A stretch of 64,000 nt of DNA from Thermococcus nautili (GCF_000585495.1 NZ_CP007264.1:1-64000), one strand, 5' to 3'; counted from the first letter of the stretch, positions 21,493 to 30,254 are shown. Notes: generated by a model not told the origin, from the letters alone. Program-made: numbers and translations.

Positions 21493-23211
21493 TCACTTGT
21501 GGGCGAAAATCGCCCTGACTTTTCCATCTTTTACCTCGTCTATTCTCACGAAGCCGAAGCGCTCGAACTGGACGACGTCATCGACCTTAACGTCGGCGTC
21601 GCTTTCAAGGAGCCCCTCCCTGATGATGAGCTCCTCGCCCTCGGGAACCCAGACTTCACAGGGCTTGCCCTCGGTGACCCAGTGAACCATCCTCCACCTG
21701 TTCTTTCTGGCCACTTCGTAGTCCACACTGTGGAACCTCGCCTTAATGCCGTCCTCGTTCACCTCAAGGATTTCGACGTTGAAGAGGTCCTTAAGGCGGA
21801 CGAAGTTGCCGGGCTTGAAGAGCTCCATGTCGTCCCTGGAGACGTAAACCGGCTTTCCGGGGACGAATTTGAGCCTCCTAACGCCCCTCTCCGGGTGGTC
21901 TGGATGGAGCGGAATCTCGGCTGTGAATTCCTCGTCGTAGCCCTCTATGTACATCGGAACCGGGTCGGCGACGAAGAAGTAGCGGTTCGCTATCGGCTCG
22001 ATTATGCGCCTGTTTATGGCGGCGAGGTTGTCCCAGCTAACTGTGGTGTCGCTTCTCTTCAGACCGACCTCGATTATTAGCTCCCTTATCGCCTCGGGCC
22101 TTATTCCGCGCCTCCTCAGGGCCCTAATCGTTCCGAGCCTCGGGTCGTCCCAGCCGAGGTATTTACCTTCCTCGATGCCCTTCCTCGTCTTGGACTTGCT
22201 GAGGATAACGCCCTCGATGCTCAGCCTGCCGTGGTGCACCGTGACCGGATACTCCCAGCCGAGGTACTCGTAAACGTACCTCTGCCTCGTCTCGTTCTCA
22301 GCGTGCTCCTGCCCGCGGAAGATGTGTGTAACGCCAAGCTCGTGGTCGTCTATCGCTGATGCGAAGTTGTAGAGGGGCCAGACGCGGTACTTGTTGCCGG
22401 TTCTCGGGTGGTTGGGGTTGTCTATTATCCTGAGCGCCGGCCAGTCCCTAACGGCGGGATTCGGATGCTTGAGGTCGGTCTTTATTCTGACAACCGCTTC
22501 GCCCTCCCTGTACTCTCCGTTGAGCATCTTCCTCCAGCGTTCGAGCTGAACCTCAACCGGCTCGTCCCTGTGGGGGCAGGCTATTCCCTTGTCGCGGAGC
22601 TCGCGGAACTTCTCCGGCGGGCAGGTGCAGACGTAGGCCTTGCCCATCTTTATCAGCTTCTCAGCGTAGTCGTAGTATATCTCGAGCCTGTCGCTCGCTA
22701 TGTGTATCTCATCAATCTTGAAGCCGAGCCACTCCAAGTCTTCTTTAATCCACTCATAGAAAATCGGTTCCGGCCTCTTGACCTTCGGGTCGGTGTCGTC
22801 GAAGCGTAGTATGAACTTGCCGTCGTACATCCTCGCGTACTCGTGGCTCAGAATAGCTGCCCTCGCGTTTCCAAGGTGGAAGGCACCGTCGGGGTTGGGC
22901 GCGAAGCGGGTGACGACCTTTCCCTTCTCCGCCTTGGGAAGCGGGGGAAGGCCCTTCTTCTCCTCCTTCTTGGCCTTTTTCTCCTCGAAGAACTCGGGGT
23001 AAAGTTCTCTCAGCTTCGCCTCCTGCTCCTCAACGGAGAGGTTATTCACCTTCTCGACTATCTCGTTCACGAGCGGGATTATCTCCTTGGCTTTTGGCCT
23101 CAGCTCGGGGTTCTCACCGAGGACCTTCCCTATGACCGCCTTCGGGTTCGCCCTGCCCTTGTGGGTGTAGGCGTTGATGAGCGCGTACTTCCAAATTAGC
23201 TCCTCCACCAT
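21493..23211 (-). CDS. gltX: Glutamyl-tRNA synthetase
   Basis: Charges tRNA-Glu (and in archaea without GlnRS also tRNA-Gln, for later amidation). Class I motifs: the HIGH-type FHLGN near residue 109, preceded by TRFAPNPDG, and the KMSKS-type LSKSKT near 337. A beta-barrel anticodon-binding domain of the archaeal/GlnRS type follows. The length of 572 residues fits the archaeal enzyme. The coiled, charged region at residues 60-90 is typical. Confidence 0.97.
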   Translation of the reverse strand: MVEELIWKYALINAYTHKGRANPKAVIGKVLGENPELRPKAKEIIPLVNEIVEKVNNLSVEEQEAKLRELYPEFFEEKKAKKEEKKGLPPLPKAEKGKVVTRFAPNPDGAFHLGNARAAILSHEYARMYDGKFILRFDDTDPKVKRPEPIFYEWIKEDLEWLGFKIDEIHIASDRLEIYYDYAEKLIKMGKAYVCTCPPEKFRELRDKGIACPHRDEPVEVQLERWRKMLNGEYREGEAVVRIKTDLKHPNPAVRDWPALRIIDNPNHPRTGNKYRVWPLYNFASAIDDHELGVTHIFRGQEHAENETRQRYVYEYLGWEYPVTVHHGRLSIEGVILSKSKTRKGIEEGKYLGWDDPRLGTIRALRRRGIRPEAIRELIIEVGLKRSDTTVSWDNLAAINRRIIEPIANRYFFVADPVPMYIEGYDEEFTAEIPLHPDHPERGVRRLKFVPGKPVYVSRDDMELFKPGNFVRLKDLFNVEILEVNEDGIKARFHSVDYEVARKNRWRMVHWVTEGKPCEVWVPEGEELIIREGLLESDADVKVDDVVQFERFGFVRIDEVKDGKVRAIFAHK

Positions 23212-23327
23212 CTTTAACCACCTGTGGGGGAATGGGGAAAGCGGTTATAAAGGTTAGTCCGAAATTCCAAAAGAGAGATAAACCTAAACGTTAAAATCTA
23301 ATTTACGAACGTTACGGTGGGGTGACC

Positions 23328-24050
23328 ATGGAGCTACTGAGCACTGGAATCAGGAAACTCGACCGTGCAATAGGGGGAGGCCTGATTCCAAACGGCAACC
23401 TCCTGATAATTCACAACACCTATTCAACCGGCTGGACAATAGCCTTTGAGATTATGAGAAATCGAGTTGAGATGGGAGACTTCGGAGTTGTAACGAACAC
23501 CGTTTTGCCCCTCTCCACGCTGGAAATTGAACTCGTTCCCTCCGGCGTTGACCTCCGTGCCCTTGGTGAAAGCGGGAACCTGGCGGTCATAGACGTCTTC
23601 GGCTCCCTTCACGGTATCAAATACAATGAAGACTTCGTTTACTCCGGGGAGAACCTCTCAGCAGACACGTTCGTTCCCAAGTATTCAATGCTGTTCAGAA
23701 CAATTGAGCAGGAAAAAATGGGCGACCAGCGGGTTGTTCGCGTGGATTTCACACTCGATGGCTTTGCGTTTTTCCTGGGGGAGAGGAACACACTGAGAAT
23801 ATTTCAGAGGTTCATGGCACTTAGCGAAGCAGACGGTAGGGAGTCCATAAACCTGTGGGTTCTCAACAGGGACAGAACATCGGGGAAGTTCCTCTCGTGG
23901 TTCTCACTCTACGCCCACTACGTTATTGAAGTCGTGTCACGGGAAGGCATGGGAGAAAGGCTTTACGTGAGGAAAAGCCCCCTCCTGTACACCCCAAGAG
24001 AGAAGGGAATGTCAATAGAAAGGGGGAGGAGCGGAGTAATCCTCCGCTAA
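23328..24050 (+). CDS. RecA/KaiC-like protein lacking the Walker A lysine
   Basis: Protein of 240 residues that opens like KaiC/RadA-family ATPases (STGIRKLDRAIGGGLIPNGNLLIIHNTYSTGWTIAFEIM). The P-loop position reads HNTYSTGWT, without the GKT/GKS lysine. A Walker B-like strand (NLAVIDVFGS) remains. It is thus a likely non-hydrolysing family member; similar degenerate KaiC-like proteins occur in Thermococcales, but the function is not known to me. The start is the ATG after GGTGGGGTGA. Confidence 0.75.
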   Translation: MELLSTGIRKLDRAIGGGLIPNGNLLIIHNTYSTGWTIAFEIMRNRVEMGDFGVVTNTVLPLSTLEIELVPSGVDLRALGESGNLAVIDVFGSLHGIKYNEDFVYSGENLSADTFVPKYSMLFRTIEQEKMGDQRVVRVDFTLDGFAFFLGERNTLRIFQRFMALSEADGRESINLWVLNRDRTSGKFLSWFSLYAHYVIEVVSREGMGERLYVRKSPLLYTPREKGMSIERGRSGVILR

Positions 24051-25364
24051 TCACTCGGCGAAGGTTATTATCTTGAGCTGGACAGGCCTTCTAACGACGT
24101 TGTACTTCCTCGCGCCGATTAGGTAGCGAACGCCGGTTTCGCTGACGGTATCTATGAGCCTCTGGGTGATGACGCCGTTGAAGACGACCGCGTAAACGTC
24201 CTTGCGCTCCTTGAGCTGGTTCGTGAGCTCCCTGACCGGTATCTCGGCTATGACGTTCTTGTTCTCGTCGAGGAGGAGTGCTATTCCGTCCTTCTTAACG
24301 CGCTCGATGAACTCGCCGAACTCCTCAAGCTCTGGAACGCGGGCCTTCTCGATGGGCTTGACTATCTTCTCCTCCTTGGGCTCTGGCCTCTCGACTTTCT
24401 CAACCTTCTCCGGCTTCTTTTCCTCGACTTTAACCGGGACGACCCTCGGCTCTCTCGGCTCGACCTTCCTAGGCTCGGGCTTCCTCTCTTCCCTTTCCCT
24501 TATCAGCTCGTAGAAGCTCTTGCCCTTGTTGAACATCTCGTTGATGACCTGCTCGGCCGGAACCTTGCTCCTCAGGGCCTTGACTATCTCTTTCTTGGTG
24601 AGTTCCTCGACTTCCTTGCCCTCCGGGGCACGGGCAACGTAGTCAACGTCGGCAACCTGGAGGAGCTCCTTGAGTATGAGCTCTCCACCGCGGTCGCCGT
24701 CGGTGAAGGCGGTAACTATTCTCTCCTTGCTGAGCTTGATTATGGTTTCCGGAATCGAGGTTCCCTCTACCGCTATCGCGTTCTTTATGCCGTGCTTGAG
24801 CAGGTTGAGAACGTCGGCCCTTCCCTCAACGACGATGATTGAGTCGGAGAACGGAACGTGAGGCCCTGCGGGAAGCTTCTCCGGCCCGTACTCGATGAGC
24901 TCTTTCGCCCTGACGGCCTTCTTGACCTCCTCGGTGAGCTCCTGAGTCTCGGGAATCTCCTGCTCCATGAGGGTTTCAAGTATCTCCTTGGCCCTCTCGA
25001 TGATGTACTTCCTCTTGGTCGCCCTGACGTCCTCTATGCGGAGGACCCTTATCTTGGCCTCTGCCGGACCAACGCGGTCGATGGTTTCGAGCGCCGCGGC
25101 GAGGATTGCAGTCTCGACCCTGTCGAGGCTCGACGGGACGGTAATGGTTCCGTAGGTCTTACCGGCCTTGTTGTGAACCTCGACGCGAATCCTGCCAATC
25201 CTTCCGGTCTTCTGGAGCTCCCTCAGGTCAAGGTCGTCTCCGAGAAGACCTTCAGTCTGTCCGAAAATAGCACCAACAACGTCGGGCCTTTCGACGATGC
25301 CGTTAGCCTCAAACTCGGCGTAGATGACGTATTTGGTCGTTCCGAACTCGTCTTTTCCTGACAT
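24051..25364 (-). CDS. dnaG: Archaeal DnaG-type primase
   Basis: Toprim-domain protein found with the archaeal exosome as poly(A)-binding subunit, and with primase activity reported in some archaea. The Toprim glutamate motif DSIIVVEGRADVLNLL lies near residue 172 and TAFTDGDRGGEL near 216; a Glu/Lys/Pro-rich linker follows and a conserved C-terminal domain ends the protein. I chose the ATG giving MSGKDEFGTTKYVIYAEF, preceded by GAGGGTGG. A second in-frame ATG 72 bases upstream also has a strong site (GGAGGGGAT) and overlaps the stop of the Toprim gene as ATGA, adding 24 mostly basic residues. Confidence 0.95.
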   Translation of the reverse strand: MSGKDEFGTTKYVIYAEFEANGIVERPDVVGAIFGQTEGLLGDDLDLRELQKTGRIGRIRVEVHNKAGKTYGTITVPSSLDRVETAILAAALETIDRVGPAEAKIRVLRIEDVRATKRKYIIERAKEILETLMEQEIPETQELTEEVKKAVRAKELIEYGPEKLPAGPHVPFSDSIIVVEGRADVLNLLKHGIKNAIAVEGTSIPETIIKLSKERIVTAFTDGDRGGELILKELLQVADVDYVARAPEGKEVEELTKKEIVKALRSKVPAEQVINEMFNKGKSFYELIREREERKPEPRKVEPREPRVVPVKVEEKKPEKVEKVERPEPKEEKIVKPIEKARVPELEEFGEFIERVKKDGIALLLDENKNVIAEIPVRELTNQLKERKDVYAVVFNGVITQRLIDTVSETGVRYLIGARKYNVVRRPVQLKIITFAE

Positions 25365-25432
25365 GAAACCACCCTCTTTAGCCTTTTTTCGTTTTTCAGC
25401 CAAAACCTGCTGGAGTATCGTCTTCTTTCTCT

Positions 25433-25834
25433 TCATCGAATCCCCTCCAGCCGGGGGTCAGAAACGGAGATTACCTTCAGGTAGAGGCCGTAGAGGTCTT
25501 CAATGCCCTTGATGTCCTTCTTGACCAGCTTCTTGAGCTCCTTCCGGGTTTCCACGTCCACCCTGCAGGGGTAGCCGGCCAGGTAGCGGAGGAGCTTTTT
25601 GGCCAGCTCCTCCCCCTTTCTGTCAAAGTCCGTGAGTATCTTGACTTCGCCGTAGGATGAGGCGATGAGCGCGACCTCTGGTAGAGGCAGGCGGGAGAGC
25701 CTGATTATCTCCGCTCTGACCCCCAGATTCCTCAGAGCCACCTCGTCTCGCATGCCCTCAACGATGAGGGCGCCTTCAAACTCTCGCAGTTCGTCTATAA
25801 GCTCCAGGAATCTTTTATAGTTTTCGGCGTACAT
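25433..25834 (-). CDS. Small Toprim-domain protein
   Basis: Protein of 133 residues with a stand-alone Toprim fold: EGALIVEGMRDEVAL provides the glutamate, EVKILTDFDRKGEEL the DxD, comparable to small primase-like or RNase M5-like Toprim proteins of archaea (UPF0292-like). It ends in an ATGA overlap with an upstream in-frame start of dnaG, so the two Toprim proteins are translationally coupled and may work together in RNA or DNA metabolism. Confidence 0.85.
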   Translation of the reverse strand: MYAENYKRFLELIDELREFEGALIVEGMRDEVALRNLGVRAEIIRLSRLPLPEVALIASSYGEVKILTDFDRKGEELAKKLLRYLAGYPCRVDVETRKELKKLVKKDIKGIEDLYGLYLKVISVSDPRLEGIR

Positions 25835-25879
25835 AACGCCCTCGCCCTTCAGTACTCCGTGAAGTTAAAAGCTTTTGGG

Positions 25880-26221
25880 TCAGGGACTCAGCAAGAACCA
25901 GAGGCGGTAGTTGCTTCTCCTGCCTAGTAAAATCGCAATCACTGGACCGATTACGAGCAACGAAATCAGCGCATCGCTTCCAATCTTGGAGTTCTTGAAT
26001 ACAGTTACGCCAAGAACGATGGCCAGCACAAAGCCCGCCAAGAACCCGATGAGGCCGTACAGGAGTGGACCGCCCAGGGTTGGTTTGATGGAAATCACGT
26101 AAAGAAACCCCGCCATTAACAGGATTATTCCGGGCAACGTGAGGTCACCGGTAATTGCATAGATGAAGATGGCAGACACCACAACGGCCAAGGCAGGACC
26201 CACGTTTCTCATACCCATCAT
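25880..26221 (-). CDS. Small multi-pass membrane protein, unknown
   Basis: About 113 residues with four hydrophobic helices (GPALAVVVSAIFIYAITG, LTLPGIILLMAGFLYVI, LLYGLIGFLAGFVLAIVLGV, ALISLLVIGPVIAILLG). A longer frame would run into the radical-SAM gene. I take the first ATG of the ATGATGGGTATG cluster, because a TATA box (AAGTATAAAC on the minus strand, about 26268-26277) lies about 50 bases ahead inside that upstream gene. No family recognised. Confidence 0.6.
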   Translation of the reverse strand: MMGMRNVGPALAVVVSAIFIYAITGDLTLPGIILLMAGFLYVISIKPTLGGPLLYGLIGFLAGFVLAIVLGVTVFKNSKIGSDALISLLVIGPVIAILLGRRSNYRLWFLLSP

Positions 26222-26256
26222 ACAGAGAATCGGCGTTAGGTTACAAAACCCTTTCG

Positions 26257-27531
26257 TCAGCAGACTGAGTTTATACTTCCGTGGTAGCTCATCGGCTCCT
26301 CGTAGAACTCCTCTATCAGCTTCTGGAGTCTTTTTGAAAGCTCTATCTGAATCCCCCACGAGCCCTCTATTTTTCCCCTGGCGGCCATTCTACCGAGGAA
26401 CTTCTTCATCTCCTCGCTCAGCGGACTCGGCTTGCACCGCGCCCAGGGAGTTCCAGGAAGGGGCATGAAGTAGTGCGCCCTAACCTTCCCGCCCTTCCTC
26501 ATAATCCACTTCATCAGCTCGATGCTCCTCCTCTGGCTCTCCGCGCTCTCGTTCGGCAGGCCGACGATGAAGTCAACCACCGGCTCGAAGCCGTACTCGA
26601 GCATGTACTCAACGGCCCGCTGAACGTGCTCGACCCTGTGGAGCCTGTGCATGGCTTTGAGCATGGCATCATCTCCACTCTGGGCCCCAATAGCTAGCCT
26701 CCTGTTGTCGGCGTAGTCAATGAGCAACTCTAGCGTCTCAGGAAGGACGAACTCCGGCCGAACCTCGCTTGGAAAGGTTCCATAGAATAGCCTCCTGCCC
26801 TCTTTCCTGAGGGGCTGGAGGGCCTTGAGAAGGGCCTCAAGCTTGTTGAGCTTCAGTATCGCACCCGGACTCCCGTAGGCGAAGGCGTTCGGCGTTATGT
26901 AGCGCATGTCCTTCATTCTCCGTGAGTACTTCACAATCTGGTCTATGGGCCTGTGCCTCATGCGGAAGCCCTTGATGTAGGGAGTTTGACAGTAGTAACA
27001 GCGGAAGGGACAGCCTCTGCTTATTTCTATCGGCGAAATCAGGCGGACGCTCTCCGGATACGGTGGAAAGCGCCAGAAGTCCTCGACCTTCGCGAAGCCG
27101 GTAAAGGTAAACTCCCCGTTGAGGTAGAAGGCGAGACCCTTCACCTTGGCGAGCTCGGGGGTTATTCTGTAGTTTGTTCTCTTCAGGGTCGTTAAAAGCT
27201 GGTATATTACCTCCTCACCCTCCCCGATGACGGCTACGTCAAAGCCGAGGACGTTGAGCGTGTGCTTTGGCATCGCTATCGCATGATAGCCTCCCGCCAC
27301 GAGAAGCGCGCCGTTCTCCTTCAATAGCCGGACTTCCCTCGGGAGGTCGCCCCAGATTTCCTCCGTGAAGAAGGAGTAGAGGACGACTTTGGGTTTTGCC
27401 TTCAGAATCTCATTGAAGTCCTTAGTTATTAGGAGCTCGCCCAAATCGAAGCCCTGGCTCTCAAGGGCTCCAAGGAGGTGGACGAAGGCGTTGTGGTTGC
27501 GCCTGGTCATTCGAACGGCTATTTCCGGCAT
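26257..27531 (-). CDS. B12-binding-domain / radical SAM protein
   Basis: Protein of 424 residues. The first 150 residues form a cobalamin-binding-like Rossmann domain (LLVAGGYHAIAMPKH, DVAVIGEGEEVI). Then comes the radical SAM cluster motif GCPFRCYYCQTP near residue 172, followed by typical B12-radical SAM elements (VDFIVGLPNES, KWIMRKGGKVRAHYFMPLPGTP). Such enzymes do methylations or C-C rearrangements; the substrate is unknown. It stands alone between a small membrane protein and histone. Confidence 0.9.
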   Translation of the reverse strand: MPEIAVRMTRRNHNAFVHLLGALESQGFDLGELLITKDFNEILKAKPKVVLYSFFTEEIWGDLPREVRLLKENGALLVAGGYHAIAMPKHTLNVLGFDVAVIGEGEEVIYQLLTTLKRTNYRITPELAKVKGLAFYLNGEFTFTGFAKVEDFWRFPPYPESVRLISPIEISRGCPFRCYYCQTPYIKGFRMRHRPIDQIVKYSRRMKDMRYITPNAFAYGSPGAILKLNKLEALLKALQPLRKEGRRLFYGTFPSEVRPEFVLPETLELLIDYADNRRLAIGAQSGDDAMLKAMHRLHRVEHVQRAVEYMLEYGFEPVVDFIVGLPNESAESQRRSIELMKWIMRKGGKVRAHYFMPLPGTPWARCKPSPLSEEMKKFLGRMAARGKIEGSWGIQIELSKRLQKLIEEFYEEPMSYHGSINSVC

Positions 27532-27599
27532 GGTCGAAAGCGCGAGAAGAGGCTTAAAACGCTAACGGTTTGAAATGGGTAGAAAAGCCAAAAAGGCCA

Positions 27600-27803
27600 T
27601 CAGGCCTTGATGGCGAGCTTGATGTCCTCGGCCTTGACGGTCTTCCTGCCGGCGTGCCTGGCGAACTCGTTGGCCTTCTTGGCGAGCTCGATGGCGTACT
27701 CCTCGAGGTACTCGGCGAGGACCTTGGCGGCCTCCTCGCTGACCCTCTCGGCACCGGCCTTCCTAATAAGCCTGTCAATCGGGGCAATTGGAAGCTCGGC
27801 CAT
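27600..27803 (-). CDS. Archaeal histone
   Basis: 67-residue histone fold protein of the HMf/HPy type ([20 protein letters not shown]...[15 protein letters not shown]), wrapping DNA into hypernucleosome-like structures. It is a single histone fold without tails. The minus-strand TATA TTTATATA at about 27852-27859 lies about 50 bases upstream; GGAGGTG-like sequence precedes the ATG. Confidence 0.97.
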   Translation of the reverse strand: MAELPIAPIDRLIRKAGAERVSEEAAKVLAEYLEEYAIELAKKANEFARHAGRKTVKAEDIKLAIKA

Positions 27804-27945
27804 TCACAACACCTCCGTAAAAGCTTTTTCGGTATCCTCTAAGCAATCGGAGGTATATAAACCTTTCGGAAAAGGAGCCCAGTTCTGCCCTTAAATCGGC
27901 AGTGAACCTAAATATACATGTCATTTTGATGTGAAAAATTGGGAA

Positions 27946-28083
27946 ATGGCCATAATGGCTCGAAAGTTTGTGACAATTGTCGAAAAGGGGGAAGAAGACG
28001 TTACCTGGGTAGGGGCATTAAAACATCATTGGAACCCGACCACAGGGGGAGATTATGGAAAGAAATGTTACAGCAGAGACTAG
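27946..28083 (+). CDS. Possible small protein (45 residues)
   Basis: Open frame starting MAIMARKFVTIVEKGEEDVT and ending CYSRD, with a TATA-like AAATATAC about 35 bases before the ATG. It fills most of the histone-dcd gap and ends by overlapping the convergent dcd stop by four bases. Composition looks protein-like (Trp, Gly, charged residues), but no ribosome binding site better than GGGAA is present and I recognise no family. It could be a remnant. Confidence 0.3.
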   Translation: MAIMARKFVTIVEKGEEDVTWVGALKHHWNPTTGGDYGKKCYSRD

Positions 28084-28559
28084 CTCTTTTTCACTCCCTT
28101 CCTCTTAGAGAGAGCGATTCCAGCGCTTCCCTGATACCTTCCGCGATAGGGATTCCTCGCAGGCCCTTCAAGGCGGATGAAGGCAATCTGAACGAACCGC
28201 TCCCCGTAGGAGAGCTCAACCGGCTCCTCCGAGGCGTTGTAGATGCCGAGGGTCAGCTTTCCGTCCCAGCCCGGGTCAACCCAGGCAAAAGACCCAATCA
28301 GCCCTTCCCTCGCGAGACTGCTCCTCAGCTTCATGTCTCCCATGACGTCGTCCGGAAGCTTGATCCTCTCAAGAGTCAAAACGAGGGCGTACGTTTTGGG
28401 GGGAATCACGAAGGTCCCGAGCTCTTTAACGTTCAGAATTTCACCGTTGAGGTAAGCCTCATCGCCAACGCGAAGGTCGTAGCCAGCAGGTTGCAGGGAC
28501 TCCTCAGAGAAGGGCTCGATTAAAATCTCCTTTCTTATCTTCCAATCGGGGAGCATCAT
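28080..28559 (-). CDS. dcd: dCTP deaminase
   Basis: Converts dCTP to dUTP (or is bifunctional dCTP deaminase/dUTPase), feeding dTMP synthesis. Family features: SLQPAGYDLRVGDEAYL, RSSLAREGLIGSFAWVDPGWDGKLTLGIYN with the catalytic Glu region, and a C-terminal YQGS-type end (RGRYQGSAGIALSK). The start MMLPDWKIRKEI is preceded by GGTGGTTGG; a longer frame upstream lacks one and runs into the intergenic region. The minus-strand TATA is in TTTTTATACC at about 28587-28597. Confidence 0.93.
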   Translation of the reverse strand: MMLPDWKIRKEILIEPFSEESLQPAGYDLRVGDEAYLNGEILNVKELGTFVIPPKTYALVLTLERIKLPDDVMGDMKLRSSLAREGLIGSFAWVDPGWDGKLTLGIYNASEEPVELSYGERFVQIAFIRLEGPARNPYRGRYQGSAGIALSKRKGVKKS

Positions 28560-28603
28560 ACCAACCACCGCTGGGGATTTAAGGCGGTGGTATAAAAATA
28601 ATC

Positions 28604-28666
28604 CGGCCGATGATGAGCGGTTGGCCCGGCACCGAGGGGTGCGGAGGGCCACCACTCCTGAGGCCG
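28604..28666 (+). ncRNA. Candidate box C/D guide RNA
   Basis: A terminal stem CGGCC (28604-28608) with GGCCG (28662-28666) encloses box C ATGATGA (28610-28616) and box D CTGA (28658-28661). Internal boxes are degenerate: D' CCGA (28632-28635) and C' GTGCGGA (28639-28645). Guide lengths are 15 and 12 bases and the total is 63, as for archaeal box C/D RNAs that direct 2'-O-methylation through L7Ae, Nop5 and fibrillarin. A competing hairpin (TGGCCC/GGGCCA) is possible. TATA-like ATTTAAGG lies about 28 bases upstream. Confidence 0.35.
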
Positions 28667-28668
28667 AC

Positions 28669-29286
28669 AAGCTTTGCTTGCGCAAAGCTTGACCAAAATG
28701 GTTTAACTGTCCAAAAGGGCAAAAGGAAAGTTGTATGCGTTATCAAGCAGTCCACTGGTTCGGGGTTTACACTTACAATATCTCCTGGAGAAGGTGTTTA
28801 ACTTAAAAGGGTGCTCGGAGGGCGCTAATGTGAGAAAAACACGCTTAAAACTGGCGAGTTTGGAAGTAAACTCCCCTGAGAACAAACCATTCAAAAGGCA
28901 TGCCGGCTTTGATGAAACTTTGCTGGGCAAAGTTTCTTAACGTGGGGCGAAGCCCCACTCGGGGGTTTGAGAGTACAGGAAGCTTTGGAAAAAGCTTCAC
29001 CAAAAGTTAGTAGCTCCTATGCAAGGACTTGAATGGAGGAGATTTTGCTCGCAAAATTGCACATTTTCAAAGGAGAACACACCAAAACCGCCCTTACAAA
29101 AGGGTTTACTCTCTCTTGACGCCCTTCGGGCGTCGATTCTAAAAGATAAACCATTTATCCCAAGAAGCAATGTCAGATGGTTCTCACACTCAAAACGGCC
29201 TATCAATAAGGAAAATCTCTCAAAAGTTAACTCTGAAGAAGGAGCTACGAACCTTGGTCAAACTTCGCGCAGGCGAAGTTTGTAAC
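28669..29286. repeat. Non-coding palindrome array between dcd and tRNA-Arg
   Basis: About 600 bases without a supportable gene. Perfect hairpins: AAGCTTTGC/GCAAAGCTT (28669-28690), GAAACTTTGC/GCAAAGTTTC (28914-28936), GTGGGGC/GCCCCAC (28942-28958), GAAGCTTT/AAAGCTTC (28979-28998), GACGCCC/GGGCGTC (29118-29134) and AAACTTCGC/GCGAAGTTT (29260-29281). The box ACCAAAAGTTAGTAGCTCCT follows 28998 and, in reverse, ACGAACCTTGGTC precedes 29260. The part around 28805-28936 resembles 10500-10630. Stem sequences differ between copies but stay complementary. Confidence 0.7.
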
Positions 29287-29289
29287 TGG

Positions 29290-29364
29290 CGGGCCGGGCG
29301 GGATTCGAACCCGCGACCTTCGGCTCCGAAGGCCGACGCCCCATCCAGGCTAGGCCACCGGCCC
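29290..29364 (-). tRNA. tRNA-Arg (anticodon TCG)
   Basis: Acceptor GGGCCGG/CCGGCCC, discriminator G, encoded CCA. The anticodon stem TCGGC/GCCGA with loop CTTCGGA gives TCG. The T-arm is GGGTTCGAATCCC. TATA-like TTTATGTT lies about 25-30 bases upstream on the minus strand. Its trailer begins with the AAACTTCGC hairpin and the GACCAAGGTTCGTAGCTCC box. Confidence 0.95.
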
Positions 29365-29455
29365 ACCCCTGATGGTTCCGATGGGCTAAACATAAACCTT
29401 GCGGTTCGCGAAAACCTTTTAGGTTACCTCGGCCAATGTTAATTGGGGAAAAGGA

Positions 29456-29884
29456 ATGAGAAGAAGCACAAAAGTGCTCATCGTAAGTGGGGTCACCATC
29501 GCAGGCTTTTTCGCACTGGCACCGGCGCTTCCCCTTTATTCCCTGCTGGTGCGGAGATATGGAGCAAGTGCAGTGGATACAACAACTGTGGTTTTAGGAC
29601 TTATCGGCCTAATCACTTTAGTTGTTGGAGTAACACTCAGAAAGTTTGAGAGCCTTCCGAGAAACGTTGCCCTGTACGAGACCGCAGGATTCTTGATGCT
29701 TGGAACCTTCGGTGTGGCTTGGATAAACGCACTCAACGGCCTCAAGAACACGGTTGAAAAGGTTGTCGTTTCCGTCCTCTTCTTTGTAGCTTACGTGGTC
29801 TTTATGGAGTTGCTGAAGAGAAGGCTCAACCCAGACAGATACAGAAGGATGTGGAAGACGATTGTTGTCTTCAGGAAGCGCTGA
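29456..29884 (+). CDS. Four-helix membrane protein, unknown
   Basis: 142 residues with four predicted transmembrane helices (about residues 8-28, 42-60, 75-95, 103-120) and basic loops, ending in a Lys/Arg-rich tail. It converges with the L12 gene. No family recognised. A TATA-like CCTTTTAGG lies about 40 bases ahead of the ATG, and the ribosome binding site is weak. Confidence 0.7.
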   Translation: MRRSTKVLIVSGVTIAGFFALAPALPLYSLLVRRYGASAVDTTTVVLGLIGLITLVVGVTLRKFESLPRNVALYETAGFLMLGTFGVAWINALNGLKNTVEKVVVSVLFFVAYVVFMELLKRRLNPDRYRRMWKTIVVFRKR

Positions 29885-29933
29885 GAAAAGTTTTGAAAAG
29901 CCCGCCCGAAGGCGGACAAAAGGGAAGAGGAGT

Positions 29934-30254
29934 TCAGCCGAAGAGGGCGCCGAGACCAGCGAGGGCCTCCTCCTCGCTGACCTCTTCCTCTTCCTCCTCT
30001 TCCTCCTCCTGGGCCTGCTCGGCACCGCCCTCGGCGGGAGCCGGAGCGGCGGCGACCGCGACCGGAGCGGCGACCGGCATGGCGGCCTTCTCGATGACCT
30101 CGTCGATGTTGACGCCCTCGAGCGCTGCAACGAGGGCCTTTATCCTGGCCTCATCCGGGGTGACTCCAGCGGCCTCAAGGACGGCCTTGAGGTTCTCCTC
30201 GTTTATCTCCTTACCAGCGGCGTGGAGCAGCAGAGCGGCATACACGTACTCCAT
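29934..30254 (-). CDS. rpl12: Ribosomal protein L12 (P1)
   Basis: 106-residue stalk protein that recruits elongation factors. N-terminal dimerisation helices ([26 protein letters not shown]), an Ala/Pro hinge, then a highly acidic stretch and the conserved C-terminal [12 protein letters not shown], shared with P0. Last gene of the ribosomal operon. Confidence 0.97.
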   Translation of the reverse strand: MEYVYAALLLHAAGKEINEENLKAVLEAAGVTPDEARIKALVAALEGVNIDEVIEKAAMPVAAPVAVAAAPAPAEGGAEQAQEEEEEEEEEVSEEEALAGLGALFG

